Source: Planctomycetota bacterium (GTDB lineage Bacteria; Planctomycetota; Planctomycetia; Gemmatales; Gemmataceae). Taken from it: a stretch of DNA of 39,693 nucleotides. Shown here one piece after another: positions 7,759-15,554 of this stretch; position 1 is the stretch's first letter, and each line of letters starts with the position of its first letter. The position numbers were made by a program, and so were the translations under genes. The stretch lies in NCBI GenBank assembly GCA_021807595.1, contig JAKBCS010000036.1, forward strand, positions 1 through 39,693. Reading direction: 5' to 3'. The notes under the pieces are model-generated. The model did no database searches, had not been told where the DNA came from, and saw only the letters and a program-made list of their open reading frames with translations.

Positions 7759-10260
7759 TCAAGGTTTCAGGTCAGGGCGTGCCGCGAGACGCGCCAGCGC
7801 CGCCTTGGCCTCTTGCGTCGAACGCGCCTCGGCGAGACCGCTCGCCAGCGTTTCCAAGCATTTCTTCGCCTCCGGGGTGCCGCTGTATTCCAATACCTGA
7901 ATCGCGCGCAACGCGCGTAAGCGCTCGGTGGACGAAGACGGCTCCAGCTTGGCGAGGATCTGTTGGATACGGCGGCGTACTTCCAGAGTGGGCTTTTCCG
8001 TCAGTCTCTTCCGTAACGCCGGTGCGGCGGCATCGACGATTTGCTCCAGTTCCTCCGTCGCCTTGCTCCGCGTCTCGAAGGAGTCGTCGTTCAGATCGCG
8101 GAGCAAGCGTTCGAGGCGAGCGGAGGGGACCGACTCAATTGGCTTGAGTCGCTGGCGCAGCAGAGCCACCGTTTGCTCGGGATCGGCGACGAGATCCCAA
8201 ATTGCGCGCGTGGCTTTCGGAGCGACAAAACTCGCCAACTCCTTCCACCGTTGTTCCAATTCCGAAGGCTTCCAGCGCGCTGGACACAAACGTCCTTCCT
8301 TCGAGCGCCCCGTCACATCCCAGAGGAGGATCGTGGAATCGGCTCCGCCGGAGGCGAGGATTCGGCCATCGGTCGCGAACGCGACGGCCATCGCTCCGGA
8401 GATGTGTCCCGACCAAACGTACACTTCCTGGCCCGTCATTACCTCCCAGACGTGTATTTTTTGGTCGTAGTCCGCTCCCGCACCGGCCAACCACTTGCCA
8501 TCGGCGGAGAACGCCAACCCGTTCACACTGGCGGCGACCGACAGCGGACGAAGTTCGCGGCCCGTGTCCACGTCCCACAGATGCGCCGGTCCATTCCAAT
8601 GGCCAGACGCCAGCACGCGGCCATCTGGCGAAAACAAGAGATGATGCACGGGTTGCACACTTGAATAGGTGACTCCTTTCTTCCCCGAAGTCACATCCCA
8701 CGCGGCAATGGTTTCAGTGCCGTTCGCGGACTCGCTCCCAACGGCGATCCGTGTGCCGTTCGGCGACAAGGCCACGCACGAGATCCTGTTTGGAAACCCC
8801 GTATAGCGCCGAAGTTCCTTCCCGCTGGCCGCGTCCCAGACGATGGCAACACGTTCCTTCGTGCCGGCGAACGCCAACAACTTGCCGTCCGCCGAAAAAC
8901 TTAACGAAGGGAAGACACGCCCTCGTTGTTGATCGTCCTTAAACGTGCCGAGTGCATGAAGCTCTTTGTTCGTCGCCATATCCCAAAGGCGAATCAGATC
9001 GTCCTTATACGCCCAAGTCGCTGCCGTGCCTCCGGTCGGCGAGATCGCGCATCCATGTCCATAGGTCGCCCAGATCGGACGTTCGGATCGCACGCACCGG
9101 CGCTCGCCCGATAAATCCCAGCGTAACGACAACCCGTCGCGTTCGATTGACAACACGTTTCGACCATCGGACGAAAAGGCGAGGTGATCGACGGGGGTGC
9201 AATGTCCCTCTATGGGGTTCTTCTCTTTGCCAGCGGCCACTTCCCACAACTGAGGTCCACTACCCCAAACCGTTCCCGAAACCAAAGTCGCGCCATCCGG
9301 CGCGAAATCGAGCGTCGTCAAACGTGCGTAGTGCGCGCGCCAGTGACGAATCGCCTCGCCGGTTCTCGCATTCCACAAGGCGATGGTTCCGTCGCCGTGT
9401 CCGGAGGCCAACGTCTTTCCGTCGCGCGTCGCGGCGACCGTCGTCACCGTATCGTGCTTGCCGTCCACCGCGCGCAGACTCTTCCGCCGCTTGACATCCC
9501 AGAAGCAGATCGAGGATTCATTGCTCGCCGAAACCAGCGTATTCGAATCGGGACAAAAAACGACAGAAGATATTTCTTTTTCGTGTCCCATCAGCTTGCC
9601 GCGCTCCTCGCCGCCGGTCGTATCCCACAGGTAGACGATCCTGTCCTCGCCACCGGTGGCAAGCCATTTCCCATCGGGCGAGAAGGCGAGGCAGCGCGTC
9701 GAGGGTTCTGCTTTGTCGAAGCGCTTGCGCGTCTTCGCCGATTCGTCCACATCCCATACCCCGAAGCCGCCGTTATAACGCGCCACGGCAACTCCCTTGC
9801 CGTCCGGCGCGAACGCCACGGCGGCCACGCCCCCCGCCGCGCCAGGGAGCGGACCTAACAGCCTTCCCGTCGCCGTCTCGAACAAGGCCGGTGTCCCCTT
9901 GTCCTGCGACATGAGTAACTTGCCATTGGGAGAGAAGGCGACGGCGTTGGCGTGCGTCGCTTGGCCGATGCGGCGCAACAGCTTGCCGGTGGCCGCGTCC
10001 CAAAGACAGAGCCCGCGACCGGCAGCGGCGCAGGCAATCGTCTTGCCGTCGGGAGAATAGACCGCGCGATAGAGGAAAAAGCCTTGGCGAAAGCGAACGG
10101 TACCCAGCCGCGCCCACGATCCTTCCGGCAGCGCGTCGCCGAAGCGATCTGTGAGGTTGGCCGAATCGTTCGACTGCGGAGATGCAAAGATGCCCGTGTT
10201 GAAGGCGAGGCCAATCGTCAGAGAGAGTGCCAAGCTCATTTTCGCCTTCATCATCTTCAT
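7759..10260 (-). CDS. Secreted WD40-repeat propeller protein with HEAT-like C-terminal tail
   Basis: An 833-residue protein with a signal peptide (MKMMKAK then a hydrophobic run ending near NTGIFA). About residues 60-660 hold roughly fourteen WD40 blades, recognisable by recurring 'FSPDGK...LASG...IRLWD' strings, enough for two seven-blade propellers. The last 170 residues form alpha-helical repeats with DLNDDSFETRSKATEEL and LRKRLTEKPTLEVRRRIQQI, a tail often seen after WD40 domains in planctomycetes. Start: ATG at 10260 with GGGAG eight bases upstream; the frame is open a little further but without signals. No enzymatic domain or kinase is fused. It probably acts as a binding or scaffold protein outside the cytoplasm; no partner is indicated by neighbours. 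Confidence 0.88.
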   Translation of the reverse strand: MKMMKAKMSLALSLTIGLAFNTGIFASPQSNDSANLTDRFGDALPEGSWARLGTVRFRQGFFLYRAVYSPDGKTIACAAAGRGLCLWDAATGKLLRRIGQATHANAVAFSPNGKLLMSQDKGTPALFETATGRLLGPLPGAAGGVAAVAFAPDGKGVAVARYNGGFGVWDVDESAKTRKRFDKAEPSTRCLAFSPDGKWLATGGEDRIVYLWDTTGGEERGKLMGHEKEISSVVFCPDSNTLVSASNESSICFWDVKRRKSLRAVDGKHDTVTTVAATRDGKTLASGHGDGTIALWNARTGEAIRHWRAHYARLTTLDFAPDGATLVSGTVWGSGPQLWEVAAGKEKNPIEGHCTPVDHLAFSSDGRNVLSIERDGLSLRWDLSGERRCVRSERPIWATYGHGCAISPTGGTAATWAYKDDLIRLWDMATNKELHALGTFKDDQQRGRVFPSLSFSADGKLLAFAGTKERVAIVWDAASGKELRRYTGFPNRISCVALSPNGTRIAVGSESANGTETIAAWDVTSGKKGVTYSSVQPVHHLLFSPDGRVLASGHWNGPAHLWDVDTGRELRPLSVAASVNGLAFSADGKWLAGAGADYDQKIHVWEVMTGQEVYVWSGHISGAMAVAFATDGRILASGGADSTILLWDVTGRSKEGRLCPARWKPSELEQRWKELASFVAPKATRAIWDLVADPEQTVALLRQRLKPIESVPSARLERLLRDLNDDSFETRSKATEELEQIVDAAAPALRKRLTEKPTLEVRRRIQQILAKLEPSSSTERLRALRAIQVLEYSGTPEAKKCLETLASGLAEARSTQEAKAALARLAARPDLKP

Positions 10261-10512
10261 GTTCGTGACTCCCGTGACCGCGAGACTCGATGGCCTACCC
10301 AATCAGATGATACCAGATCGACGGCCAACGCGATGATTCCCGCTCGAAGAAAAGGTGGTAGAGGAATGGAGATGGAAGCCCTCCACGATCTAGCGCCGCA
10401 ATCGGTCGTCGATTCCGCTTGCGTCGGTGCGGGGGTTAAGCATATGCTGAGTGCCAGCGACGCGACGGACTCGCGTGGAAAGGGTAGGCGTCGCGGATCG
10501 GGAGGGAGACCC

Positions 10513-10680
10513 ATGCCGAGTTTGAAGCCATCGCCGGATACGAAGCCGAGCGCCCCCAATGCCATTCTCGACCACATGCGGAGGCGCATAGGTCGCCTTG
10601 GTCTGCTCGTCGGCTTCTTTTCGTCTCTATTGGCCGCCGTCGTGATCTTTGTGATCTGCGCTTGCGCCAGCACGCGATAG
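10513..10680 (+). CDS. Small single-pass membrane peptide upstream of the radical SAM gene (55 aa)
   Basis: A 55-residue ORF whose ATG is preceded by GGGAGGGAG. The N-terminal half is polar and proline-rich (SLKPSPDTKPSAPN), followed by a basic patch (MRRRIGR) and one long hydrophobic helix (LGLLVGFFSSLLAAVVIFVI) ending in CACASTR. The gene ends 33 bases before the radical SAM start, so the two are probably co-transcribed. No family recognised. The ribosome site and the membrane-helix pattern argue that it is real; a longer reading from ATG at 10366 adds only low-complexity sequence. It could be a membrane anchor or partner for the following enzymes. Confidence 0.5.
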   Translation: MPSLKPSPDTKPSAPNAILDHMRRRIGRLGLLVGFFSSLLAAVVIFVICACASTR

Positions 10681-10713
10681 CTCTCGGTTCGTTTTTTGAA
10701 CCAACCCCACGAG

Positions 10714-12153
10714 ATGCCCGCCATGCCATTGCGCGATTACGTCTACCTTGGCACGACGCACAGCCTTTGTCCCCATTGTCGCCGGCTGGTAGCTGCCAAA
10801 ATCATCGTCCGCGACGGCCGCGTCTTTTTTCGCAAACGCTGTCCCGAACATGGACCGATCGAAGATCTTGTCTGCTCTGATGTCGCCTATTACGACCGTC
10901 ACGAATTCAGCCAGCCGGCTCGCGCGCCCTTGGCCTATGGAACCCATTCCGACAAAGGCTGCCCCTACGATTGCGGTCTGTGCCCCGAACACGAGCAGCA
11001 CACTTGCATCGCGCTGGTCGAGATAACAACCAATTGCAACCTGAAATGTCCGATGTGCTTCGCCGAGTCGGGTCCGGGCGGAAAGAACATCGACTTCGAG
11101 ACCTATCGCCACATGGTCGATCGCTACGTCGAGTTGGAAGGCGTGGCCGACGTGCTGCAACTGTCGGGCGGCGAGCCGACGCTGCATCCCGAACTCGTTC
11201 GCATGATCCGCTATGCCTACGAGCAGCCGATTCAAGCGGTGATGATTAACACCAACGGCATCCGTCTCGCCCACGATGCCGCCCTGGTCGAACAACTGGC
11301 CCCCATGCGCGACCGCCTGGAAATTTACCTGCAGTTCGACGGCTTGAGCGAACGCACCTATTCGACTTTGCGTGGAGAGGAGTTGCTGCAAACGAAATTG
11401 GCCGCATTGGAGATGCTGCAACGCTACGATTTACGCTGCACCCTCGTCTGCACCGTCGACCACAACACCAATTTGCACGAAGTCGGCGAGGTGCTGCATT
11501 TCGGCTTGAAACGACCGATCGTTCGCGGCGTCAGCTATCAATTGGCAACCTACTGTGGCCGACACCTCGACCCGCGTGATCTCGACCGCCGCGCCACCAT
11601 GCCGGACGTTGTGAAAGGACTCGTGGCGCAGACCCAGGGACTGGTGGCGGAAAGCGACTTCTACCCCCTGCCGTGCGCCCATCCGAACTGCCATTTGATG
11701 GCCTATCTCTATCGTGGCGGCGAGAAGCCAGTACCCATCAATCGACTCATCGACATTCGCAAACACATGGATTTGATCGCCAACAGTATCGTTTATACTC
11801 CCGCACGCGCCCGGCAGATCGTGGCCAGCTATCTCGACGGTGCTGGTGGGTGCGGTTGTGGACCCAATGGCTGCGGCCCTACCGATCCGTCTCTCGATGA
11901 GTTTGTCGTCAAGGCGCTCGCCGAGAAGATCAACGGCAGCGAGGTTTTCCGCATTACGCTGACCGCCTTTCTCGACGCGCACAATTTCGATACCCGCCGC
12001 GTTATGAAATGCTGTTTGGCCCATCTTTTGCCGAGCGGCCATGTCGTCCCCTTCTGCGCCTACAATACGCTCTATCGCGATGGCCATGTGCCGCTGCCTC
12101 CGTTGGTGGAGCCGACTCGCGAGAAAACGCATCGCCTGACGATGGTAACCTGA
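10714..12153 (+). CDS. Radical SAM protein of the tetraether lipid synthase (Tes/MJ0619) type
   Basis: 479 residues. The N-terminal metal-binding module has LCPHC (Cys19, Cys22) and RCPEHG (Cys43) around a short beta sheet, then KGCPYDCGLCPEHEQHTC with Cys83, 87, 90 and 98. The radical SAM cluster motif is CNLKCPMC (Cys108, 112, 115), followed by LQLSGGEPTLHPE. Further conserved cysteines are in PLPCAHPNCH (321, 326), a Gly/Cys insert GGCGCGPNGCG (380-387) and MKCCLAHLLPSGHVVPFCAYN-type sequence (433, 434, 448). This arrangement is that of the MJ0619/Tes family, whose archaeal members join the ends of isoprenoid lipid chains; several auxiliary clusters are expected. What the bacterial enzyme couples or modifies is not known from sequence. 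The ATG at 10714 or 10723 may start the protein. The Lgt-like gene begins one base after its stop. Confidence 0.85.
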   Translation: MPAMPLRDYVYLGTTHSLCPHCRRLVAAKIIVRDGRVFFRKRCPEHGPIEDLVCSDVAYYDRHEFSQPARAPLAYGTHSDKGCPYDCGLCPEHEQHTCIALVEITTNCNLKCPMCFAESGPGGKNIDFETYRHMVDRYVELEGVADVLQLSGGEPTLHPELVRMIRYAYEQPIQAVMINTNGIRLAHDAALVEQLAPMRDRLEIYLQFDGLSERTYSTLRGEELLQTKLAALEMLQRYDLRCTLVCTVDHNTNLHEVGEVLHFGLKRPIVRGVSYQLATYCGRHLDPRDLDRRATMPDVVKGLVAQTQGLVAESDFYPLPCAHPNCHLMAYLYRGGEKPVPINRLIDIRKHMDLIANSIVYTPARARQIVASYLDGAGGCGCGPNGCGPTDPSLDEFVVKALAEKINGSEVFRITLTAFLDAHNFDTRRVMKCCLAHLLPSGHVVPFCAYNTLYRDGHVPLPPLVEPTREKTHRLTMVT

Positions 12154-12154
12154 G

Positions 12155-12880
12155 ATGCCCTTCTACTACGCTTCGTTCATGCTTATGGCTATGGCCGTAT
12201 TTCTGACGGCGCGTTGGTATATCCCTAAGCCAGCGGGATTGCTCGTTCTGCCGCGTTGGAAGCGCGCGGTCTTGGCGGCGGCGGCGTTCGTAGGCGGCGC
12301 GCTTGGCGGAAAAGTACCGTTCTTGGGCACGCATCCTCTTGCTTGGTTCGATTTTCAGACGTGGGTGGCGGACGGCAAAACCATCGTCGCCGGACTGATC
12401 GGAGCCTACCTCGCCGTCGAACTGGCGAAATGGCTGTTGGAGGTTCGCGTCAAAACCGGCGACACCTTTGCTCTACCTCTAGCCTTGGCGCTGGCGATAG
12501 GCCGCTGGGGCTGTTATTTCAACGGCTGCTGCTACGGCGTCGAGACCGCTCTGCCTTGGGGCGCATGGTTCCGCGTGCGAACGGCGGACGGGTATCGACT
12601 CGTCCAATGCCATCCCACACAGATTTACGAGAGCCTGTTCCATTTCAGCATGGCGCTCGTGATCTGGCAACTCATGCAACGCCGATGGTTCCCCGGACAG
12701 CGATTGAAGATTTATTTGATCGCGTATGGAGTCTATCGTTTCCTGACCGAGTACATCCGCCCCGAACCGGAATGGTGGTTGGGCTTGACGTTCTATCAAT
12801 GGGCGGCACTCACCCTGGCAGCCGGCATGCTCGCCCAATGGATTTTGGAATATCGCCAGCGCGAACCGAGACTTGCCTGA
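12155..12880 (+). CDS. Lgt-family membrane protein with altered active site (prolipoprotein diacylglyceryl transferase paralogue)
   Basis: A 241-residue polytopic membrane protein of the Lgt fold. Conserved Lgt elements are AIGRWGC (Arg117), Asn123-Gly124, HPTQIYES (153-160) and YGVYRFLTEYIRPE. By comparison with E. coli Lgt from memory, the HGGLIG histidine is replaced (TIVAGLIGA, residues 77-85), Asn146 corresponds to Cys120 and Glu151 to Cys125 in CYFNGCC. These positions matter for catalysis in true Lgt, so this is unlikely to be the housekeeping lipoprotein enzyme. Paralogues with this CCYG motif are often annotated simply as Lgt. Its start is one base after the radical SAM stop, so the pair should be made together; I infer a joint role in membrane lipid or lipid-anchor modification. 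Confidence 0.85.
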   Translation: MPFYYASFMLMAMAVFLTARWYIPKPAGLLVLPRWKRAVLAAAAFVGGALGGKVPFLGTHPLAWFDFQTWVADGKTIVAGLIGAYLAVELAKWLLEVRVKTGDTFALPLALALAIGRWGCYFNGCCYGVETALPWGAWFRVRTADGYRLVQCHPTQIYESLFHFSMALVIWQLMQRRWFPGQRLKIYLIAYGVYRFLTEYIRPEPEWWLGLTFYQWAALTLAAGMLAQWILEYRQREPRLA

Positions 12881-12962
12881 CCGTTCGGCGACACAAACGC
12901 AAAAAATGAAGCAGTTTGACTTTTGGATGCCGCCAGTGTCTTTATCTGTCCTAGTGTACAAA

Positions 12963-13036
12963 TATCCCCGACAGGGCTCGAACCTGTAACCTCTACCTCC
13001 GGAGGGTAGCGCTCTATCCAGTTGAGCTACGGGGAC
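12963..13036 (-). tRNA. tRNA-Arg (anticodon CCG)
   Basis: The complement folds into a full cloverleaf of 74 bases. The acceptor stem pairs GTCCCCG with CGGGGAT (one G-T pair at the end), the D arm is GCTC...GAGC, the anticodon stem is CTACC/GGTAG around loop CTCCGGA, and the T arm is ACAGG-TTCGAAC-CCTGT. The anticodon CCG reads CGG arginine codons. The 3' CCA is not encoded. It faces away from the flanking lgt-like gene and a -10 box lies just upstream. Confidence 0.96.
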
Positions 13037-13052
13037 ATCTCGGACGAGAGAG

Positions 13053-13080
13053 ATTATACGCATCGCAAGCGGCGAAGCAA
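13053..13080 (-). promoter_or_regulatory. Probable promoter of tRNA-Arg(CCG)
   Basis: On the minus strand a perfect TATAAT (13058-13053) lies 16 bases upstream of the tRNA 5' end, and a weak TTGCTT (13080-13075) stands 16 bases before it. Spacing suits a vegetative sigma-70-type promoter with a short leader. The -35 matches only three of six consensus bases. Confidence 0.5.
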
Positions 13081-13118
13081 GCGGTGGGGACGCGGAGGGG
13101 GGTGGTTCGCTCGCCGCT

Positions 13119-13873
13119 TCAGGGTATTCTCCGACCTGCCTTCCCCACGAATTCGAGCAGGATCTTGCCGGGGGAATCGTCGGCTGCTCCCAGAAGGTGA
13201 TTGGCGGTAAAGTGGTCGCGGTTTTCCAAGAGGCGCGACTCGACCTTTCCTTTGGCCTTTTGAATTTGCTCGGCGGCTCGATGCGAAGCGCTGCCGCGTT
13301 CTACGGACGCAAAGAGAAATGCCGGTCCCTCCATCGCGTTCTTGGTATAGGTAAGCGGCGAAGCCTTTCGCCAGCCTTCCTCGGAACCGCCGAAGGTTTT
13401 CTCGATGTAATCGGCGTAGGCACCTCCCGCGCGAACTTTGGCAACCAGGTCGTATGCCCCTCCACTCCAGGCTACAACGCCTGCGATATCGGTGTGTTTC
13501 AGCTTCGCAACAGAAAGATACTTTGGATCGAGCGCGCACAGAGTCACAAGATGGCAACCGGGCGAGTGCCCCATCAGGAAGACCTTTTTGGATCGCCTCC
13601 AATCTCCTCGGCGCGATCGAAGGCCCAGCGTACCGCCGCGGCGACATCCTCGACATGAGCGGGGTGCTTGGCTGGCGGGGTAAGCCTATTGAGATTGTTT
13701 TGACATTTACTGCGCGCGGCGGCCTCGCGCACCTTTTGCACCGCAGGCAGGAGAAGGCCAATCAGGATAGTGATGATGGCGATGACCACCAACAACTCGA
13801 TCGGCGTGAAACCACAGCGAGGAAGAGTCGGAAACCTCAGCGTCTTTCGAGACATTCGCAACTCGCTTCTCAT
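13119..13873 (-). pseudogene. Chimeric pseudogene: DUF1559 N-terminus fused to a frameshifted alpha/beta hydrolase C-terminus
   Basis: The ATG at 13873, with GGAG six bases upstream, begins a typical DUF1559 protein: a prepilin-like [19 protein letters not shown] helix and [11 protein letters not shown]. After about residue 64 (near 13682) it changes in frame to [20 protein letters not shown], which is the middle of an alpha/beta hydrolase of the BD-FAE/esterase type, not DUF1559. That frame stops at 13574. The hydrolase continues in another frame from a T run (13585-13589 on the plus strand), giving a V-F-L-M-G-H-S-P-G nucleophile motif and about 150 further residues to 13119. One missing base in the run explains the shift. 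The DUF1559 C-terminal 250 residues and the hydrolase N-terminal part with the oxyanion HGG are absent. A deletion fusing two neighbours is the simplest account; the one-base shift could also be a sequencing error. Confidence 0.75.
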
Positions 13874-14059
13874 GCTTTTCTCCGGCGCAACTCTGTGATT
13901 CCTCTCTCGGAAACGGGAGAGCGAGCCTTGCAAGAGGCTCACGGCGTGTCGGTTCCAAATCCCCGGCGTTTTGCGTGAATTCCAAACGCGGGGGATTGGA
14001 AGCGAGGTCATTCGTTGGCCAGGACTGGTCGCGCGGGAGGCGCGCGCAAGTTGGATACG

Positions 14060-14440
14060 CTACCCGCTTCGCTTTCCTTCCTTGAGTCGTCGCACGGCCT
14101 TGGCGGCGCAGGTCCGCACGAGAGAATCGGGATCGCGTTGGCTCATGTCGGTGAGCGATGGCAGCGCATCGACGGCAACGGAACCGCATTTCATTAAAGC
14201 GAGAATCGCCTCGCGGCGTACGGCTGCGTCCGTATCTCGCAACGCCTCCTGCAACGCTGGAGCAACTGCCGAGTTGGTCGCATTGAGGTTTCCTAGAGTG
14301 AAGGCCGCCTTCTTGCGGACCTTGGCGTCGGACGCGCGAAGCGCCTCGACCCAATAATTCACCCGCGTGGGCGGCGGGGCTTTGCCGCAGCCGATTAGCG
14401 ATACGATCGAGAAACCAACCAGAATGTGTATGCGTCTCAT
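14060..14440 (-). CDS. HEAT-repeat lipoprotein
   Basis: A 126-residue exported protein. The signal peptide ends in a lipobox (SLIGC, Cys about 17), and the mature part consists of about three HEAT-type helical pairs with recurring phrases: SDAKVRKKAAFTLGNL, DTDAAVRREAILALMKCG and DPDSLVRTCAAKAVRRL. The ATG at 14440 is preceded by a strong AAAGGAGGT. It lies 22 bases after the intact DUF1559 gene, so they are probably one operon; a small lipoprotein next to DUF1559 is a common planctomycete arrangement. A binding or scaffold role in the periplasm is likely; no specific function can be given. Confidence 0.85.
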   Translation of the reverse strand: MRRIHILVGFSIVSLIGCGKAPPPTRVNYWVEALRASDAKVRKKAAFTLGNLNATNSAVAPALQEALRDTDAAVRREAILALMKCGSVAVDALPSLTDMSQRDPDSLVRTCAAKAVRRLKEGKRSG

Positions 14441-14462
14441 GTTGGGTACCTCCTTTCTTGCG

Positions 14463-15428
14463 TCAATTACCCACAATCGTCGGCCAATCGACCACTTCGC
14501 CATTGGCGCGAGTTCCCAGCGCTTGGAACACCAGGTCCAGTGGCGCATAACTGCCGTCCGGGTTGTCGCTGGGCATGGTGAAGATGAAATGAACCGACCC
14601 ATCGGCGAACAGGAAGTTCGATCCACCGGGATGTTTACTTGAGAAATCGTCCATGCCCGCACTGCCGTCGCCATCGACGAGCGGATTGTTCCCGTGGGCG
14701 TGCGCCAAGACGAGGGTTGCAGCCGGATACCAGGCACCGGGCACGTTCGGCTGACAGGGGTTGTCTCGACCTCGTTCGATAACGCCGTTCGGGATCGCAC
14801 CTACCCAGGTTCCGTTGGCGTTCGACCAAGCGCGTTCGCCGACCAAGATCGTTTGACTGGTCCCATCGGTGATGTCGGTGATCCGCGTGCGACTATTGCG
14901 GTACAAGACGCCCAGGCCCGTGGGAGCGGTTGTGTCCGAGGCATCGCTTCCGCAACAGGCGGCGTAACTGGTGGGAGCCGCTTGACAGATGGGATCGCCG
15001 AATCCATCTGGGATCGAAAAGGCTCGCATCGGGTACAGGTCGGAAGGACACAAGTATCCTTTTACCAAAGTCCCGATTCCCGACGAGTTCTGGACGGCCC
15101 GATCGAATCGGAATTGACGGTAGAGGTTGTCTTGTTCGAGATACGGCAAGACGAAGGTAGCCCAGCTCCAACCCGGTGCCGTGTCGGCGGCACCATCGGC
15201 ATAGGTCAAAGTCGCCCAATATCCGGGCGGAAATCCCTGCTGGACATCGTGATAATTGTGCAGCGCCAACCCCATTTGTTTGAGGTTATTCATGCACTGC
15301 CCGCGCGCGGCTGACTCGCGCACTTTCTGTACGGCAGGCAACAGTAGGCCGATCAGGATAGCCAAGATGGCGAGGACGATCAGCAACTCGATCGGGGTGA
15401 ACGCAATTCGTTCGATTCGCGCGCGCAC
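14463..15428 (-). CDS. DUF1559 domain protein with type II secretion/prepilin-like N-terminus
   Basis: 321 residues. The N-terminus has a prepilin-type cleavage and methylation motif (AFTPIELLIVLAILAILIG) and a single hydrophobic helix, followed by the DUF1559 signatures AARGQCMNNLKQMGLALHNYHD and GFPPGYW, and near the end FLFADGSVHFI. Such proteins are highly multiplied in planctomycetes and are thought to be exported and possibly pseudopilin-like; the job is unknown. Start is GTG at 15428 with AAAGGAG nine bases upstream. It heads an operon with the HEAT lipoprotein and diverges from hemP across a 268-base region that contains a Fur-like site, so iron could influence it too. Confidence 0.92.
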   Translation of the reverse strand: MRARIERIAFTPIELLIVLAILAILIGLLLPAVQKVRESAARGQCMNNLKQMGLALHNYHDVQQGFPPGYWATLTYADGAADTAPGWSWATFVLPYLEQDNLYRQFRFDRAVQNSSGIGTLVKGYLCPSDLYPMRAFSIPDGFGDPICQAAPTSYAACCGSDASDTTAPTGLGVLYRNSRTRITDITDGTSQTILVGERAWSNANGTWVGAIPNGVIERGRDNPCQPNVPGAWYPAATLVLAHAHGNNPLVDGDGSAGMDDFSSKHPGGSNFLFADGSVHFIFTMPSDNPDGSYAPLDLVFQALGTRANGEVVDWPTIVGN

Positions 15429-15529
15429 GGCGACGCACTCCTTTCGGGTGAAGGATGGCGAGGTGCGTTGCGAACGGATGCACGGCTCGATGGCCGACGC
15501 GACGGCGGCGGAGCAGCCTCGGTGAGATA

Positions 15530-15554
15530 ATCATCAACGGCACTTGTTGATGAT
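15530..15554. promoter_or_regulatory. Perfect 9-bp inverted repeat in the DUF1559/hemP divergent region
   Basis: ATCATCAAC (15530-15538) and GTTGATGAT (15546-15554) form perfect arms around a 7-base spacer. The left arm follows GAGATA, giving a GATAATCATC string like half of a Fur box. It overlaps the Fur-like site at 15552-15570 by three bases, so this could be a second operator for the same or another regulator. A hairpin role is less likely because no T run follows. Confidence 0.5.

Noticed and set aside
9952-10680. 242-residue plus-strand ORF ending with the 55-residue peptide
   Set aside because: Its first two thirds are antisense to the WD40 gene; only the final 55 codons after a ribosome site look real.
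12479-13063. 194-residue minus-strand ORF across the tRNA
   Set aside because: It reads through the tRNA-Arg gene (giving the typical VAQLDRALPSGGRGYRFEPCR translation of a tRNA) and the antisense of the Lgt-like gene; it has no ribosome site.
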